Shown piece after piece: positions 14,005 through 21,271 of a DNA stretch of 26,232 nucleotides. The stretch spans positions 1 through 26,232 of the IMG/VR virus record IMGVR_UViG_3300050821_002772. One strand, given 5' to 3'. The notes below the pieces were generated by a model. That model ran no database searches. It saw only the letters and a list, made by a program, of their open reading frames with translations, and had not been told where the DNA came from. Position 1 is the first letter of the stretch. Each line of letters starts with the position of its first letter. The position numbers and the translations under genes are program-made. The DNA comes from a virus.

Positions 14005-14268
14005 ATGAAATCAGGTTTCAAAGACCCAATCGCAATCAAAGAAGGCAAGAAGATTAAGTCTCCTTGGAATTTTGACGCGCCCGAATACGATGAAAGATCA
14101 AGTTGCTATGTCAACGCTGGTTCTCATTACGGCGTAGGTCATAGACAGCCAGTAGGACATGAAGGCAATCCTAAAATGGATGCCCCAACGCTTCCTAGAG
14201 GCCGTGTCAATGCAATGGAAGTAGATGAAGTGCCTCACAAAAACCTAATGATAGAGCTAGAAGAATGA
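14005..14268 (+). CDS. Hypothetical protein, 87 aa
   Basis: Begins MKSGFKDPIAIKEGKKIKSP, followed by WNFDAPEYDERSSCYVNAGSHYGVGHRQPVGHEG and ends EVPHKNLMIELEE. The middle is rich in Gly, His, Pro and Tyr with little predicted helix, and looks extended or partly disordered. AAAGGAG precedes the ATG with good spacing but is partly paired in the leader structure at 13933-13998. The stop overlaps the next start by 4 bases (ATGA), so the two are probably coupled. Lying among head-assembly genes suggests a minor virion or assembly role, but the family is not recognised. Confidence 0.65.
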   Translation: MKSGFKDPIAIKEGKKIKSPWNFDAPEYDERSSCYVNAGSHYGVGHRQPVGHEGNPKMDAPTLPRGRVNAMEVDEVPHKNLMIELEE

Positions 14269-14429
14269 ATTTAGCCGTTCAAAGCACTAAATCCGCTGTT
14301 TGTCCAGAGTGTGACGAAGTATTTCGCTTTTTAGAAGCATCTGCTTGCTTGTCGCATGCTTGCCCTCATTGCAGACGAAGAATAGTCATTGAGGAGGCTG
14401 CCAATGAAGAAGAGCAAGAGCCAGCATAA
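14265..14429 (+). CDS. Small zinc-ribbon protein, 54 aa
   Basis: The ATG overlaps the preceding stop. The protein has a clean four-cysteine zinc ribbon, CPEC (residues 13-16) and CPHC (33-36) with 16 residues between them. A basic patch RRRIVI and an acidic tail (EEAANEEEQEPA) follow. Zinc ribbons of this size bind nucleic acid or act as small protein adaptors, and the partner is unknown. It overlaps the next gene (14404) in another frame, and its end carries that gene's SD (GAGGAGG). It joins several other small Cys-knuckle proteins in this phage. Confidence 0.65.
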   Translation: MNLAVQSTKSAVCPECDEVFRFLEASACLSHACPHCRRRIVIEEAANEEEQEPA

Positions 14430-14583
14430 AGAAACCCATTCAATGAATGAAAAGTTTGGGATGGGGACTTTTAATGGACGCGCTCTTCCTGCAAAGATTG
14501 GCAAGGTTCGCCAAATGTATGCTCCTGGGGAGAATCCTGCTCCTCCTGAGAAGTTAAAGCGGCCTCCGAAGACTCTTGCTTAG
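14404..14583 (+). CDS. Hypothetical basic protein, 59 aa
   Basis: I chose ATG 14404, which has GAGGAGG ideally spaced upstream, over an in-frame ATG at 14389. It encodes MKKSKSQHKETHSMNEKFGM followed by RALPAKIGKVRQMYAPGENP and a Pro/Lys tail. It is basic and probably disordered, with no recognised family. Its 3' part (14471-14583) is antisense to the end of a leftward gene, a long convergent overlap, so one of the two 3' ends may be less conserved. It is part of the coupled run starting at 14005. Confidence 0.5.
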   Translation: MKKSKSQHKETHSMNEKFGMGTFNGRALPAKIGKVRQMYAPGENPAPPEKLKRPPKTLA

Positions 14584-14875
14584 CATATTTCCTCATCGCT
14601 TCTAAAGCACGCGCGCGCTCTTTTGGGTCGTTTAATTTTTCAGAATCTTCATTCAGATGTGTAAATTCAGGAAGAATTCCTCCTTCCAATTTTCCTACTT
14701 TAAAGTCAGTTTTCGTTTTGAAATAAGGATATTCCCCCTTTGCTGGGAACGCTTTTCGATACCGCTCAGGGACTTCACCCAAATGAAATTCGATAAACCA
14801 ATAAAGTCTTTGTAGCTGTTCTTCTAAATCATCTAATTTATCTACAATCTTGTCATTAAACTGGTTTGAAGCCAT
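14471..14875 (-). CDS. Hypothetical protein with helical N-terminus, 134 aa
   Basis: Starts MASNQFNDKIVDKLDDLEEQ with an AGGGA SD 5 bases upstream. The first ~30 residues are an amphipathic helix/coiled coil. They are followed by FIEFHLGEVPERYRKAFPAKGEYPYF and TDFKVGKLEGG. The C-terminal ~50 residues are charged and Ser/Gln/Glu-rich, and they overlap the rightward gene at 14404 on the other strand. It overlaps the upstream gene by 20 bases. Lying near portal and scaffold genes suggests a small assembly or virion protein, but I do not recognise it. Confidence 0.6.
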   Translation of the reverse strand: MASNQFNDKIVDKLDDLEEQLQRLYWFIEFHLGEVPERYRKAFPAKGEYPYFKTKTDFKVGKLEGGILPEFTHLNEDSEKLNDPKERARALEAMRKYAKQESSEAALTSQEEQDSPQEHTFGEPCQSLQEERVH

Positions 14876-15380
14876 CTTTTCCCTTTACCGCTCTACTTAT
14901 TTCCTTGTAAACGCGATCCATAGCCTCTTCGGTAAGATCGTCCTCTTCTTTAGCTTCTAGCTGTTCTCGGTTGTGTTCGAATTCGTAGATACTTTGCACG
15001 ATCGTTTCGTTTTCTGTCATCTTGCCTTTTTGGTATTGCTCCCACATTTCACGAGGAGGAATGATCCAAATGACTTTGATGTTGTCTGAGCCAGGATAAG
15101 CCTTGAAAAGCATTGAATTCGTCTGAGCTTTTGGCTTTGTGAGTCTTGGCTGCCAGATGATGGTTTTTTCAGGAACTCTATCGAAAGAGAAGTATTTTCC
15201 GCTTGCATAAAGCTTAAGTTTTTCATCCAGACCAAGCGTACGAGCATGAGCAAATATGTAGAAAGCATTGTCTCCAAAAGGTCTTTGGTCGATTAAGTTT
15301 TGGCAGCAAGCGCCGATGTCGAAGTCTTGTTTCTGGAAGAATGAATAGCGGTCGTGTACGTCAGTTCTTGTTACTTTCAT
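14856..15380 (-). CDS. Conserved-looking phage protein, 174 aa
   Basis: I start at ATG 15380, giving MKVTRTDVHDRYSFFQKQDF. An in-frame ATG five codons upstream exists. The chain has well-mixed globular composition with the segments FGDNAFYIFAHARTLGLDE, PEKTIIWQPRLTKPKAQTNS and KVIWIIPPREMWEQYQKGKM, and ends in an acidic helical tail. The YIFAHARTLG and IWQPRLTKP phrases seem familiar from uncharacterised proteins next to P22-like portals, but I cannot attach a function. It overlaps both neighbours by 20 bases in a three-gene leftward cluster, so it is probably translated by coupling. Confidence 0.75.
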   Translation of the reverse strand: MKVTRTDVHDRYSFFQKQDFDIGACCQNLIDQRPFGDNAFYIFAHARTLGLDEKLKLYASGKYFSFDRVPEKTIIWQPRLTKPKAQTNSMLFKAYPGSDNIKVIWIIPPREMWEQYQKGKMTENETIVQSIYEFEHNREQLEAKEEDDLTEEAMDRVYKEISRAVKGKDGFKPV

Positions 15381-15624
15381 AAGCTGTTTTTGCATCTTCG
15401 ATTATTTTTTCTGGGAATGTTTTAATCATTTCTGAAGACGGCGTATATTTAAATACACACCATAAATAAGCGGCTTTTTTAGTGTTGTTTTCTTTTTCTA
15501 ACGAACATAGATACCTATCTCTCCACATATCTACTTCTCTTGAAGTATAAAAAATAGCCCTTTCACATTCGGAAAGAATTTTTCTCAAATCTTCTAAGTG
15601 CTGAAATGCTTCTGGCAGTTCCAC
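15361..15624 (-). CDS. Hypothetical protein, 87 aa
   Basis: Starts with GTG at 15624, preceded by AAAGAGGG with 6-base spacing. It reads VELPEAFQHLEDLRKILSEC then ERAIFYTSREVDMWRDRYLC, and ends FPEKIIEDAKTAYESNKN. It is helical and charged, with cysteines and aromatic residues typical of a small soluble phage protein. No family is recognised. It is the first gene of the leftward cluster and diverges from the scaffold-like gene at 15702, leaving 77 bases for promoters. I see no clear consensus promoter there. Confidence 0.65.
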   Translation of the reverse strand: MELPEAFQHLEDLRKILSECERAIFYTSREVDMWRDRYLCSLEKENNTKKAAYLWCVFKYTPSSEMIKTFPEKIIEDAKTAYESNKN

Positions 15625-15701
15625 CTCTTGCCCTCTTTAAATATTTGTGTTACATAACGATAAAACCAACCGCGTGTCGGCGTCAAGACAAAAGGAGTCA
15701 C

Positions 15702-16391
15702 ATGTCTGTAGATACTCAAAACAATCAACCGCAGGAACAAAAAAATGACACGATTGAGATCAATCTTGCAAAACAGCGTAAGATGTATGAGAGACAATTG
15801 GAACAAGAGCGAATCGCTAGGCAACAGGCCGAAGATAGAGCAGCTGCTGCTGAAAGAATTGCACAAGAGAAATCAAGATCTCATTCCAATGATGAAGACG
15901 ATCAAGAAGATGACGAGCCATATGTTGACCGAAGAAAGCTCAACAAAGAACTGAATAAGTTCAAAACAAACATCGAACAGACCATTGATCAAAAAGCAGA
16001 AGCAAAAGCAGCTGCGATGATCGAGAACGAGCGAAGAGAGGGATATTTGCGCGAGAATTCAGACTTCAATCAAGTCATGAATGAAGAGACGATTGAGAAG
16101 TTTGCAGCAAAGTACCCAGGATTGGCTAAAGGGATATTGCGCATGCCAGATGGCTTTGAAAGACAGAAGCTCGTTTATGAGAACATAAAAGCCCTTGGCG
16201 TTGATAAGCCTGAAACAAAGCAATCTTCGATACAAGAAAAGATCGATGCAAATAAAAGAAGCCCCTATTATCAGCCTTCAGGCGTTGGATCGGCTCCTTA
16301 TGCAAATCAAAGCGATTTCAGCCCTGCTGGTCAAAAGGCTGCACATGATAAAATGCAACAATTAAAATCAAGATTACGTCTTAACGGATAA
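15702..16391 (+). CDS. Probable scaffolding (head assembly) protein
   Basis: A 229-aa protein whose start is fixed by AAAGGAG 5 bases before ATG 15702. The N-terminus is polar (MSVDTQNNQPQEQKND). Residues ~22-58 form an Arg/Glu/Ala coiled coil, and residues ~62-73 are almost all Asp/Glu. A helical region follows (RRKLNKELNKFKTN), then a small domain with NSDFNQVMNEETIEKFAAKYPGL. A basic C-terminal helix (KAAHDKMQQLKSRLRLNG) ends the chain. Acidic coiled-coil protein with a basic C-terminal helix is the plan of phage scaffolding proteins, whose C-terminus binds the coat protein. No major capsid gene follows, which is unusual. A strong terminator comes next. Confidence 0.65.
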   Translation: MSVDTQNNQPQEQKNDTIEINLAKQRKMYERQLEQERIARQQAEDRAAAAERIAQEKSRSHSNDEDDQEDDEPYVDRRKLNKELNKFKTNIEQTIDQKAEAKAAAMIENERREGYLRENSDFNQVMNEETIEKFAAKYPGLAKGILRMPDGFERQKLVYENIKALGVDKPETKQSSIQEKIDANKRSPYYQPSGVGSAPYANQSDFSPAGQKAAHDKMQQLKSRLRLNG

Positions 16392-16401
16392 TCAAAATGA
16401 T

Positions 16402-16426
16402 AGGGGGATAAAAATCCCCCTTTTTT
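16402..16426 (+). terminator. Strong rho-independent terminator
   Basis: GGGGGAT (16403-16409) pairs with ATCCCCC (16414-16420) around a four-base A loop and is followed by TTTTTT (16421-16426). It sits 10 bases after the scaffold-like stop codon and separates that gene from the small-gene operon that follows. Confidence 0.9.
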
Positions 16427-16430
16427 CTTC

Positions 16431-16458
16431 TTGCCTTATTTCTGCGTTCAGTTATAAT
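16431..16458 (+). promoter_or_regulatory. Sigma70-like promoter
   Basis: TTGCCT (16431-16436) and a perfect TATAAT (16453-16458) with a 16-base spacer lie just after the terminator and 19 bases before the ATG at 16478. The position between a terminator and a small-gene operon supports it. The host sigma factor is inferred. Confidence 0.65.
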
Positions 16459-16477
16459 AGCAGAAAGAGGGTACAAC

Positions 16478-16663
16478 ATGAAGACAACATTAATGGTCGA
16501 GCCACCTGTAAAATGCGATCTCTGCAAATGCAGCGAATCCAAATACGACGCTAAAACAAAAATGGGATACTGGGCTTATATGTGCAAGCCATGCTATAAA
16601 TACTACGGAATCGGCACGGGATTAGGAAAAGGACAGCAATTGATTAAAGCAAAGGAGGAATAA
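16478..16663 (+). CDS. Small zinc-ribbon protein, 61 aa
   Basis: The first gene after the promoter at 16431-16458, with GAGGG about 6 bases before the ATG. It contains CDLCKC (residues 13-18) and CKPCYKYYG further on, a four-cysteine zinc site spaced by about 20 residues that include MGYWAYM. Short proteins with this arrangement are frequent in phage genomes and are thought to bind nucleic acid or host factors, but no role is established here. The following gene starts right after its stop, so they are in one operon. Confidence 0.7.
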   Translation: MKTTLMVEPPVKCDLCKCSESKYDAKTKMGYWAYMCKPCYKYYGIGTGLGKGQQLIKAKEE

Positions 16664-16664
16664 G

Positions 16665-16880
16665 ATGATTTGGGCTGAAATCATAACAGGATTAACCGTT
16701 GTAGGATTTGTTTACACGTTTTTGAGAAACTTCAAAGATGATATTACTAACCAAATTTCTAGGGTTGAAAAGCGATTAGATGACCAAGATGATAGAATAT
16801 TTTGGCTTTTGACAGGCAAACGGCTTCAGGACGCTATTTTAGAAGAAAAAATGAAAAAACAAGAAAAAAAGGCGGAATAA
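16665..16880 (+). CDS. Small membrane protein with coiled coil, 71 aa
   Basis: An SD (AGGAGG) lies within the end of the preceding gene. Residues ~3-22 are one hydrophobic helix (WAEIITGLTVVGFVYTFL). A charged amphipathic helix follows (NQISRVEKRLDDQDDRIFWL) and a lysine-rich C-terminus. This anchor-plus-coil form resembles that of the 238-492 protein. It could be a small lysis accessory or a membrane-tethering protein, and no family is recognised. It is co-transcribed with its neighbours, with gaps of one base on each side. Confidence 0.65.
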   Translation: MIWAEIITGLTVVGFVYTFLRNFKDDITNQISRVEKRLDDQDDRIFWLLTGKRLQDAILEEKMKKQEKKAE

Positions 16881-16881
16881 T

Positions 16882-17124
16882 ATGGCCGTAACGCCCCAAT
16901 GTGGATGTAAAGATGGATGTCCAAGATACACAAACTATTTTGTACCAATTAAATTGGATAAAGAATTTATAAAGACACCTATGATAACTGGAAAACCAGG
17001 ACAAATACTTTCAACCGATATTGATGAAAACGGAAAAACAATTATGGTTTGGAGAGATTTAACCGCAGAAGAAAAGAAAATACAAGAAGAAATAGAAAAA
17101 AATCAGTCTAATAATTGGGAGTAA
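16882..17124 (+). CDS. Hypothetical protein, 80 aa
   Basis: Starts MAVTPQCGCKDGCPRYTNYF. The N-terminal CGCKDGC cluster could bind metal or form disulfides. A probably beta-rich middle follows (FIKTPMITGKPGQILSTDID, KTIMVWRDLTAEE), then an acidic/lysine-rich helical end. It begins one base after the previous stop, inside the operon driven from 16431-16458. No family is recognised and no function is assigned. Confidence 0.6.
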   Translation: MAVTPQCGCKDGCPRYTNYFVPIKLDKEFIKTPMITGKPGQILSTDIDENGKTIMVWRDLTAEEKKIQEEIEKNQSNNWE

Positions 17125-17131
17125 AAATAAT

Positions 17132-17200
17132 ATGAGTTTCTTTCATGGTATATTATTTGCAGTAGTTTACTTTTTCGTTGTATGGAGTTATAGTAAATAA
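17132..17200 (+). CDS. Possible 22-aa membrane micropeptide
   Basis: ATG 17132 has GGGAG about 9 bases upstream. The peptide runs MSFFHGILFAVVYFFVVWSY and ends Ser-Lys, so it is essentially one transmembrane helix. It ends at 17200, exactly abutting the stop of the leftward 915-aa gene, and uses the full space between them. The SD, its operon position and pure membrane composition support it, but its length makes it uncertain. Confidence 0.4.
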   Translation: MSFFHGILFAVVYFFVVWSYSK

Positions 17201-19948
17201 CTACTTTTGTTGTTCTTTTGTGGCCATAATAGCCGCTTGAGCTTGCTCTATACTTGGTTTCATTTTTTGAAGAGCAGATTTGAAAGTCAAATCTTTAGTA
17301 GCTAAAACAGCTTCTTCAAAGTGTTTTAAAAATCTTACATCAGATAATAAATAACTTGTCAGTCTTAACCCTGCAATATCAGCAATCGCCGGAACTGCAA
17401 TATATGGATTTCCCATTAAAACGCCTGTAACCAATCCAGATACTCTGGCCATGTCTGCAAAAGCCGTTCCTGATTGCGAGGCGTTGAAAAATTTGCCTGC
17501 CGATTCCGCTAATCTTCCTGAATTTTTTTGCAAAAGTACGAGCTTATCAAATGCATCTTCTCCTAACAGTTCTTTTACTATAGCTTTGTTTTCAGAAGAT
17601 TTTAAAAGGCCTGAAAAAGTTCCTAATTTAGCTTGTTCAGTAATATTATTTTTTAAATTCTTGTCTATAATTTCACTTAATTTAAACCTTGCAAGTTCAC
17701 CAAAAAGTTTTTGGCCTTCAGGAGTTAAAGAAAGCACACGTTTTAATTTTCTAATCCCTTCGATTGTGTTCATTTCTTTAGCAATTTGTTCGGGAGTTTT
17801 ATTTTTTAGAGAATCATATAATTTTGATCGCAAAGATAATTCCGTTTCTTTTGCTCGCCCAGCAAGACTTTTCCCTTCGATTGGTAAACTGCGCGGCTTA
17901 ACCCCTATTTCTTCACGTCTGGCTGCGCGCGTTCCAGGATGCAATATATGTTCACGCAACGCATTTTGATAATCAGCAATGTCTCTAGAAAAACCTGGGC
18001 CTAAAATCTGCCCTAAATCTCGTATTTCACGATTTGAAACATTTGGCCTAGATATCACCCTTTGAGCATAATCACGTTTGATCTGGTTTATTAATTGCTC
18101 CCCTCTTTGGGTCATATAGAACATGTCTTCTAAAGATCGCAACTTATCTGGATTTGTGATAAAAGATTCATAAACCGCATTGAAATTTTGGTTTTTTGGT
18201 TCAAATAAAGACAAAACATTTTTATTTTCAAATGTATCTTTAAAATGAGAATAATCTGCATTTAAATTTTCAAATCGCTCTCTTAATTCTGGCGATGCGC
18301 GTTCTAAAGTCCGATCTATTGCTCTGTCGATGTCACTTACTAATTTTTTATATGAAGATTCAAAATTAGAACCGCCAAATTCCCAATTTGCTACGTCTCC
18401 TAATGTTCTTTTTGTTTTAATTAAATCACGCAAACTTATCCCAGCATATCCTCCACCTTCTGCTTCCAATTCCTTTAGAAGTGTAGTTGCAGCTTGTAAA
18501 ACTCTATGCTCTGGAGCTGATTCTCCTAATAACAACGAACCTTCATGTTCATTTATAAAAGTTTCTAATTCTTTATGTAATTCCGCTTGAGGGCCGCTAA
18601 TGTTTTTAACCTCGGCATCAAACTGAGTCCACCTTCTATCCAATTCCTCTTTGACAGGTCTTTTTACATCTTCAGCTGCTTCTCTAAGTGTACTTCCGGC
18701 CTGATAACTATTCTCGAATTCTTGAGGAGCAATTCTGTTTAATAGATTTTGTTGGTAATCGGGCCTTTCTTCTAAAGTTATTCTTCCTTGTAATGATCTT
18801 ACAGATTTCGACTGTTCTTTTGGGATGTTAAGAAAAGTTTCCTCTCTGTTTAAAAAGTCTTTGACCGCTTCTCCTGCTTGATGAGAATTTTCAAATCTTA
18901 AATCACCAGCAAGATTTGCAATCTTTTCATATTCTCGAACAATCTGATTGGATAAATCTTTTCTAAAATTATCTAGCGCAGAACCGCTAAGTCCGGATTG
19001 AATAGCTCTAGCTTGTGCCATTTTAACAATATTTGATTGTGTTAAAGTTCCTAAATCAAGTTGTATTCCCGATTTTTTTGCATCTTCTATAATTTGTTTT
19101 GCTATTTCTCTTTTCCCTTTATTCATAGTCGCAATATTAATTGCCTTAGCAATATATTTTTTTGGCTCTTTTGCGAATTTTGCTATTCCTTTTGGTGAAA
19201 ATCCTGCTATATCACCTACAATTGCTGCCGCTAAAGTTCCTCCTGGCCCAAATTTCTCGTCTTCGGCCATTTGTAGAGCCGTAGCCGCCCCAAGGCCTCT
19301 AAGCGTTTTTTCCCCAGGAATTATTGATTTAATAACGTCTTTAGGCTTTAGGCCCGATTTCACCAGTTGAATAGCGTTTTTTGGATTCTTTAAAAACCCA
19401 ACCCAATTCGCTGCTTTTTCTAAAATTCCTTCAGGATGCGTGTCAATCCCCGTAGCTTTTTGAACAAGACCTCTTATTCCAAGATCGGCGGTTCTTACAT
19501 GTTTTTCTGTTTTTTCTGGCTGTCTTATTTGATCTTTTAATTCATCGAGCAATTTCTGGTCAGATTCATCAAATACACCTGTGGACTTTTGCTCTTCAAG
19601 CCTTTCGATGTCTTGAAAAATGTTTTCTCTTAATCCAGCAAATTGAGCGCCTTCTGAAGCCAATGGAGCAACTGATATTTCATAAGGTAAAGCAGCCATT
19701 TCCGCCGCTCCCAATCCTGCTTGCATTCCAATACGACCTGCTTTTTTTATGCCGCGGCTAAAGGAAGATTTTTTTGATTCAAGGTATTTATCAATTTCTT
19801 CTGGCGAATAACCTTCTGCAAGAGCTTGTTGGTATTTTTGATCTTGATTTTTTGGAAGCCTTGATTGTGGCTGTCGTTTTGAGAGAAAATCATTTATTTC
19901 TTGATCGGTATATCCTTCTGATCTTGCGATATCATAGGGCGTACTCAT
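17201..19948 (-). CDS. Large internal virion / DNA-ejection protein (gp16-like)
   Basis: A 915-aa protein. It opens with two copies of a ~35-residue repeat (DIARSEGYTDQEINDFLSK and QQALAEGYSPEEIDKYLES). A glycine/alanine-rich hydrophobic segment follows at ~70-100 (GMQAGLGAAEMAALPYEISV). Most of the chain is long charged helices. Another hydrophobic stretch (VSGLVTGVLMGNPYIAVPAI) lies near residue 840. This is the general plan of large podovirus ejection proteins that leave the virion ahead of DNA and cross the host envelope. Position supports it: two smaller genes just upstream have the same character, echoing the gp7-gp20-gp16 block of P22. The start overlaps the upstream stop (ATGA). No lysozyme-like domain was seen. 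Confidence 0.65.
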   Translation of the reverse strand: MSTPYDIARSEGYTDQEINDFLSKRQPQSRLPKNQDQKYQQALAEGYSPEEIDKYLESKKSSFSRGIKKAGRIGMQAGLGAAEMAALPYEISVAPLASEGAQFAGLRENIFQDIERLEEQKSTGVFDESDQKLLDELKDQIRQPEKTEKHVRTADLGIRGLVQKATGIDTHPEGILEKAANWVGFLKNPKNAIQLVKSGLKPKDVIKSIIPGEKTLRGLGAATALQMAEDEKFGPGGTLAAAIVGDIAGFSPKGIAKFAKEPKKYIAKAINIATMNKGKREIAKQIIEDAKKSGIQLDLGTLTQSNIVKMAQARAIQSGLSGSALDNFRKDLSNQIVREYEKIANLAGDLRFENSHQAGEAVKDFLNREETFLNIPKEQSKSVRSLQGRITLEERPDYQQNLLNRIAPQEFENSYQAGSTLREAAEDVKRPVKEELDRRWTQFDAEVKNISGPQAELHKELETFINEHEGSLLLGESAPEHRVLQAATTLLKELEAEGGGYAGISLRDLIKTKRTLGDVANWEFGGSNFESSYKKLVSDIDRAIDRTLERASPELRERFENLNADYSHFKDTFENKNVLSLFEPKNQNFNAVYESFITNPDKLRSLEDMFYMTQRGEQLINQIKRDYAQRVISRPNVSNREIRDLGQILGPGFSRDIADYQNALREHILHPGTRAARREEIGVKPRSLPIEGKSLAGRAKETELSLRSKLYDSLKNKTPEQIAKEMNTIEGIRKLKRVLSLTPEGQKLFGELARFKLSEIIDKNLKNNITEQAKLGTFSGLLKSSENKAIVKELLGEDAFDKLVLLQKNSGRLAESAGKFFNASQSGTAFADMARVSGLVTGVLMGNPYIAVPAIADIAGLRLTSYLLSDVRFLKHFEEAVLATKDLTFKSALQKMKPSIEQAQAAIMATKEQQK

Positions 19949-20559
19949 CCGTAAATTTCCTCAAGCGATCTTCTTTTTTGTTTTTGTGGCATTTGCATTT
20001 GGCCGGATTGTTGTTGCACCAGTTGTTTTAGCCCCTCTATTTTTCCCTTTATCGTTTCTTCTGTGTCATCCGCCTGTGGAACATAATTATCATTCACAAA
20101 TTTAAATTCTTTTTCACTCATGCCTCTAGGAAACATGCTTTTAAAAAGAGGCATGATAGCTGCTTGCAAAGGTTTAAATTGACCTCTATTAAATCTAGCT
20201 TTCGAGAAAGGGTTAAACGCTCCAGATAACCCAATCCCTTCCTGGCCGACCAGTTGTTCAAGAGAATTAATTGCGTTGATTGCTCCACTCAAATCTGGTT
20301 TATGTTCTTCTTTTCTTCCTAGAGTTTTCTCTAAAAAAATCTTTTTTAGTTCCGGTGTAAGTCCAGCAACATCCTGCCCAGTAAGCTGTCTGATTGTTTC
20401 ATCTTCTTGTTGTTGGCGCGCTTGTTGTTCTTTAGCCATCATCCTTTGACCAAAAAACTTGGGTATTTCAACAGCGCCTTCGGAAGCTGCTCTAGACAAT
20501 CCAGTCATTAATTGATCTGAAAATTTAGGGTTTTTGCGTTCTTCTAATATTTGGATCAT
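19945..20559 (-). CDS. Probable internal virion / ejection protein, 204 aa
   Basis: Starts MIQILEERKNPKFSDQLMTG with AAAGGGG 5 bases upstream. It is highly helical and charged, with Gln-rich stretches (KEQQARQQQEDETIRQL and LVQQQSGQMQMPQKQK near the end). The middle has SLEQLVGQEGIGLSGAFNPF and PLFKSMFPRGMSEKEFKFVN. The composition and its place between two putative ejection proteins argue for an internal virion protein, comparable in position to gp20 of P22. No domain proves it. It follows the 215-aa gene by 9 bases and overlaps the 915-aa gene by 4. Confidence 0.6.
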   Translation of the reverse strand: MIQILEERKNPKFSDQLMTGLSRAASEGAVEIPKFFGQRMMAKEQQARQQQEDETIRQLTGQDVAGLTPELKKIFLEKTLGRKEEHKPDLSGAINAINSLEQLVGQEGIGLSGAFNPFSKARFNRGQFKPLQAAIMPLFKSMFPRGMSEKEFKFVNDNYVPQADDTEETIKGKIEGLKQLVQQQSGQMQMPQKQKRRSLEEIYG

Positions 20560-20568
20560 ATTTCCCCT

Positions 20569-21216
20569 TTAAGACCCCTGTTGTTGCACTGGTTTCCAGG
20601 AAGAGGGCAAACTAGAGATGCCTTCATAACTTCCTCCGCCGCCTTTTCCTGTAAATCCTGATGCAAATGTACTGCCTAATTGGCCACCTAAAGCGGCCCC
20701 AGCTGGTCCGCCAAATATTCCGCCTGCTACTGCCCCAGCTATAGGAAGGCCAACGCCCAGAGCTTTAGACCATCCAGATTGTTTTGGTTCTTTTTTATAT
20801 AAGAAATTTTCCTGTGGCTGATATCCCAACAGTTCGCCGCTTAGTCCTCTTAGATCATTCAATGCCTGCCTTTGAAGCTGCTGTCTCTGCATTGCTAGAT
20901 TCGAGGCAAAATCCTGCGCGCCTTGGGTAGCTTGATTCTGAAATCCACTTCCTCTGCGAGCGCCCATGCCCATACCACTGAATCTTGAAGCCTGTTCGCC
21001 CGTTTGTTCCTGAAATTGCCTTCTTGCATAATCTTCATAAGGAGCAAATCCCTTATCGCTTCCCATTGCTCTTTCGTATAGATCACCACCAGGTTGAGCA
21101 AATCCGAAAAGGCTTTTATATAGGCTCATTTGCTCTGGATCGTATTGCTGCAAACTTCCTGCTGCATAACCCTTTGGAATCTTATTACCTGCTGCGCCAG
21201 TACTTCCTGATGGCAT
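20569..21216 (-). CDS. Probable ejection protein with glycine-zipper helix
   Basis: A 215-aa protein with SD AGAGGTGAT before its ATG. The N-terminal half is polar and Gln/Arg-rich with helical segments (SNLAMQRQQLQRQALNDLRG). Residues ~152-188 form a glycine-zipper membrane helix (ALGVGLPIAGAVAGGIFGGP, AGAALGGQLGSTFASG). A Gly/Ser/Pro-rich tail follows. Glycine-zipper segments of this sort are characteristic of P22 gp7/gp20-type and other podovirus ejection proteins that insert in membranes. It is the first gene of the leftward three-gene ejection cluster and diverges from the GroES gene across a 55-base gap. Confidence 0.65.
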   Translation of the reverse strand: MPSGSTGAAGNKIPKGYAAGSLQQYDPEQMSLYKSLFGFAQPGGDLYERAMGSDKGFAPYEDYARRQFQEQTGEQASRFSGMGMGARRGSGFQNQATQGAQDFASNLAMQRQQLQRQALNDLRGLSGELLGYQPQENFLYKKEPKQSGWSKALGVGLPIAGAVAGGIFGGPAGAALGGQLGSTFASGFTGKGGGGSYEGISSLPSSWKPVQQQGS

Positions 21217-21271
21217 AAATCACCTCTTTTTTATACACTAGCATTAGAAAGATTTTTTATGTAGGGCATTA

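Noticed and set aside
15606-15701. N-terminal extension of the scaffold-like protein
   Set aside because: ATG 15702 has an ideal AAAGGAG. The extension reads antisense through the divergent gene and looks like a false membrane segment.
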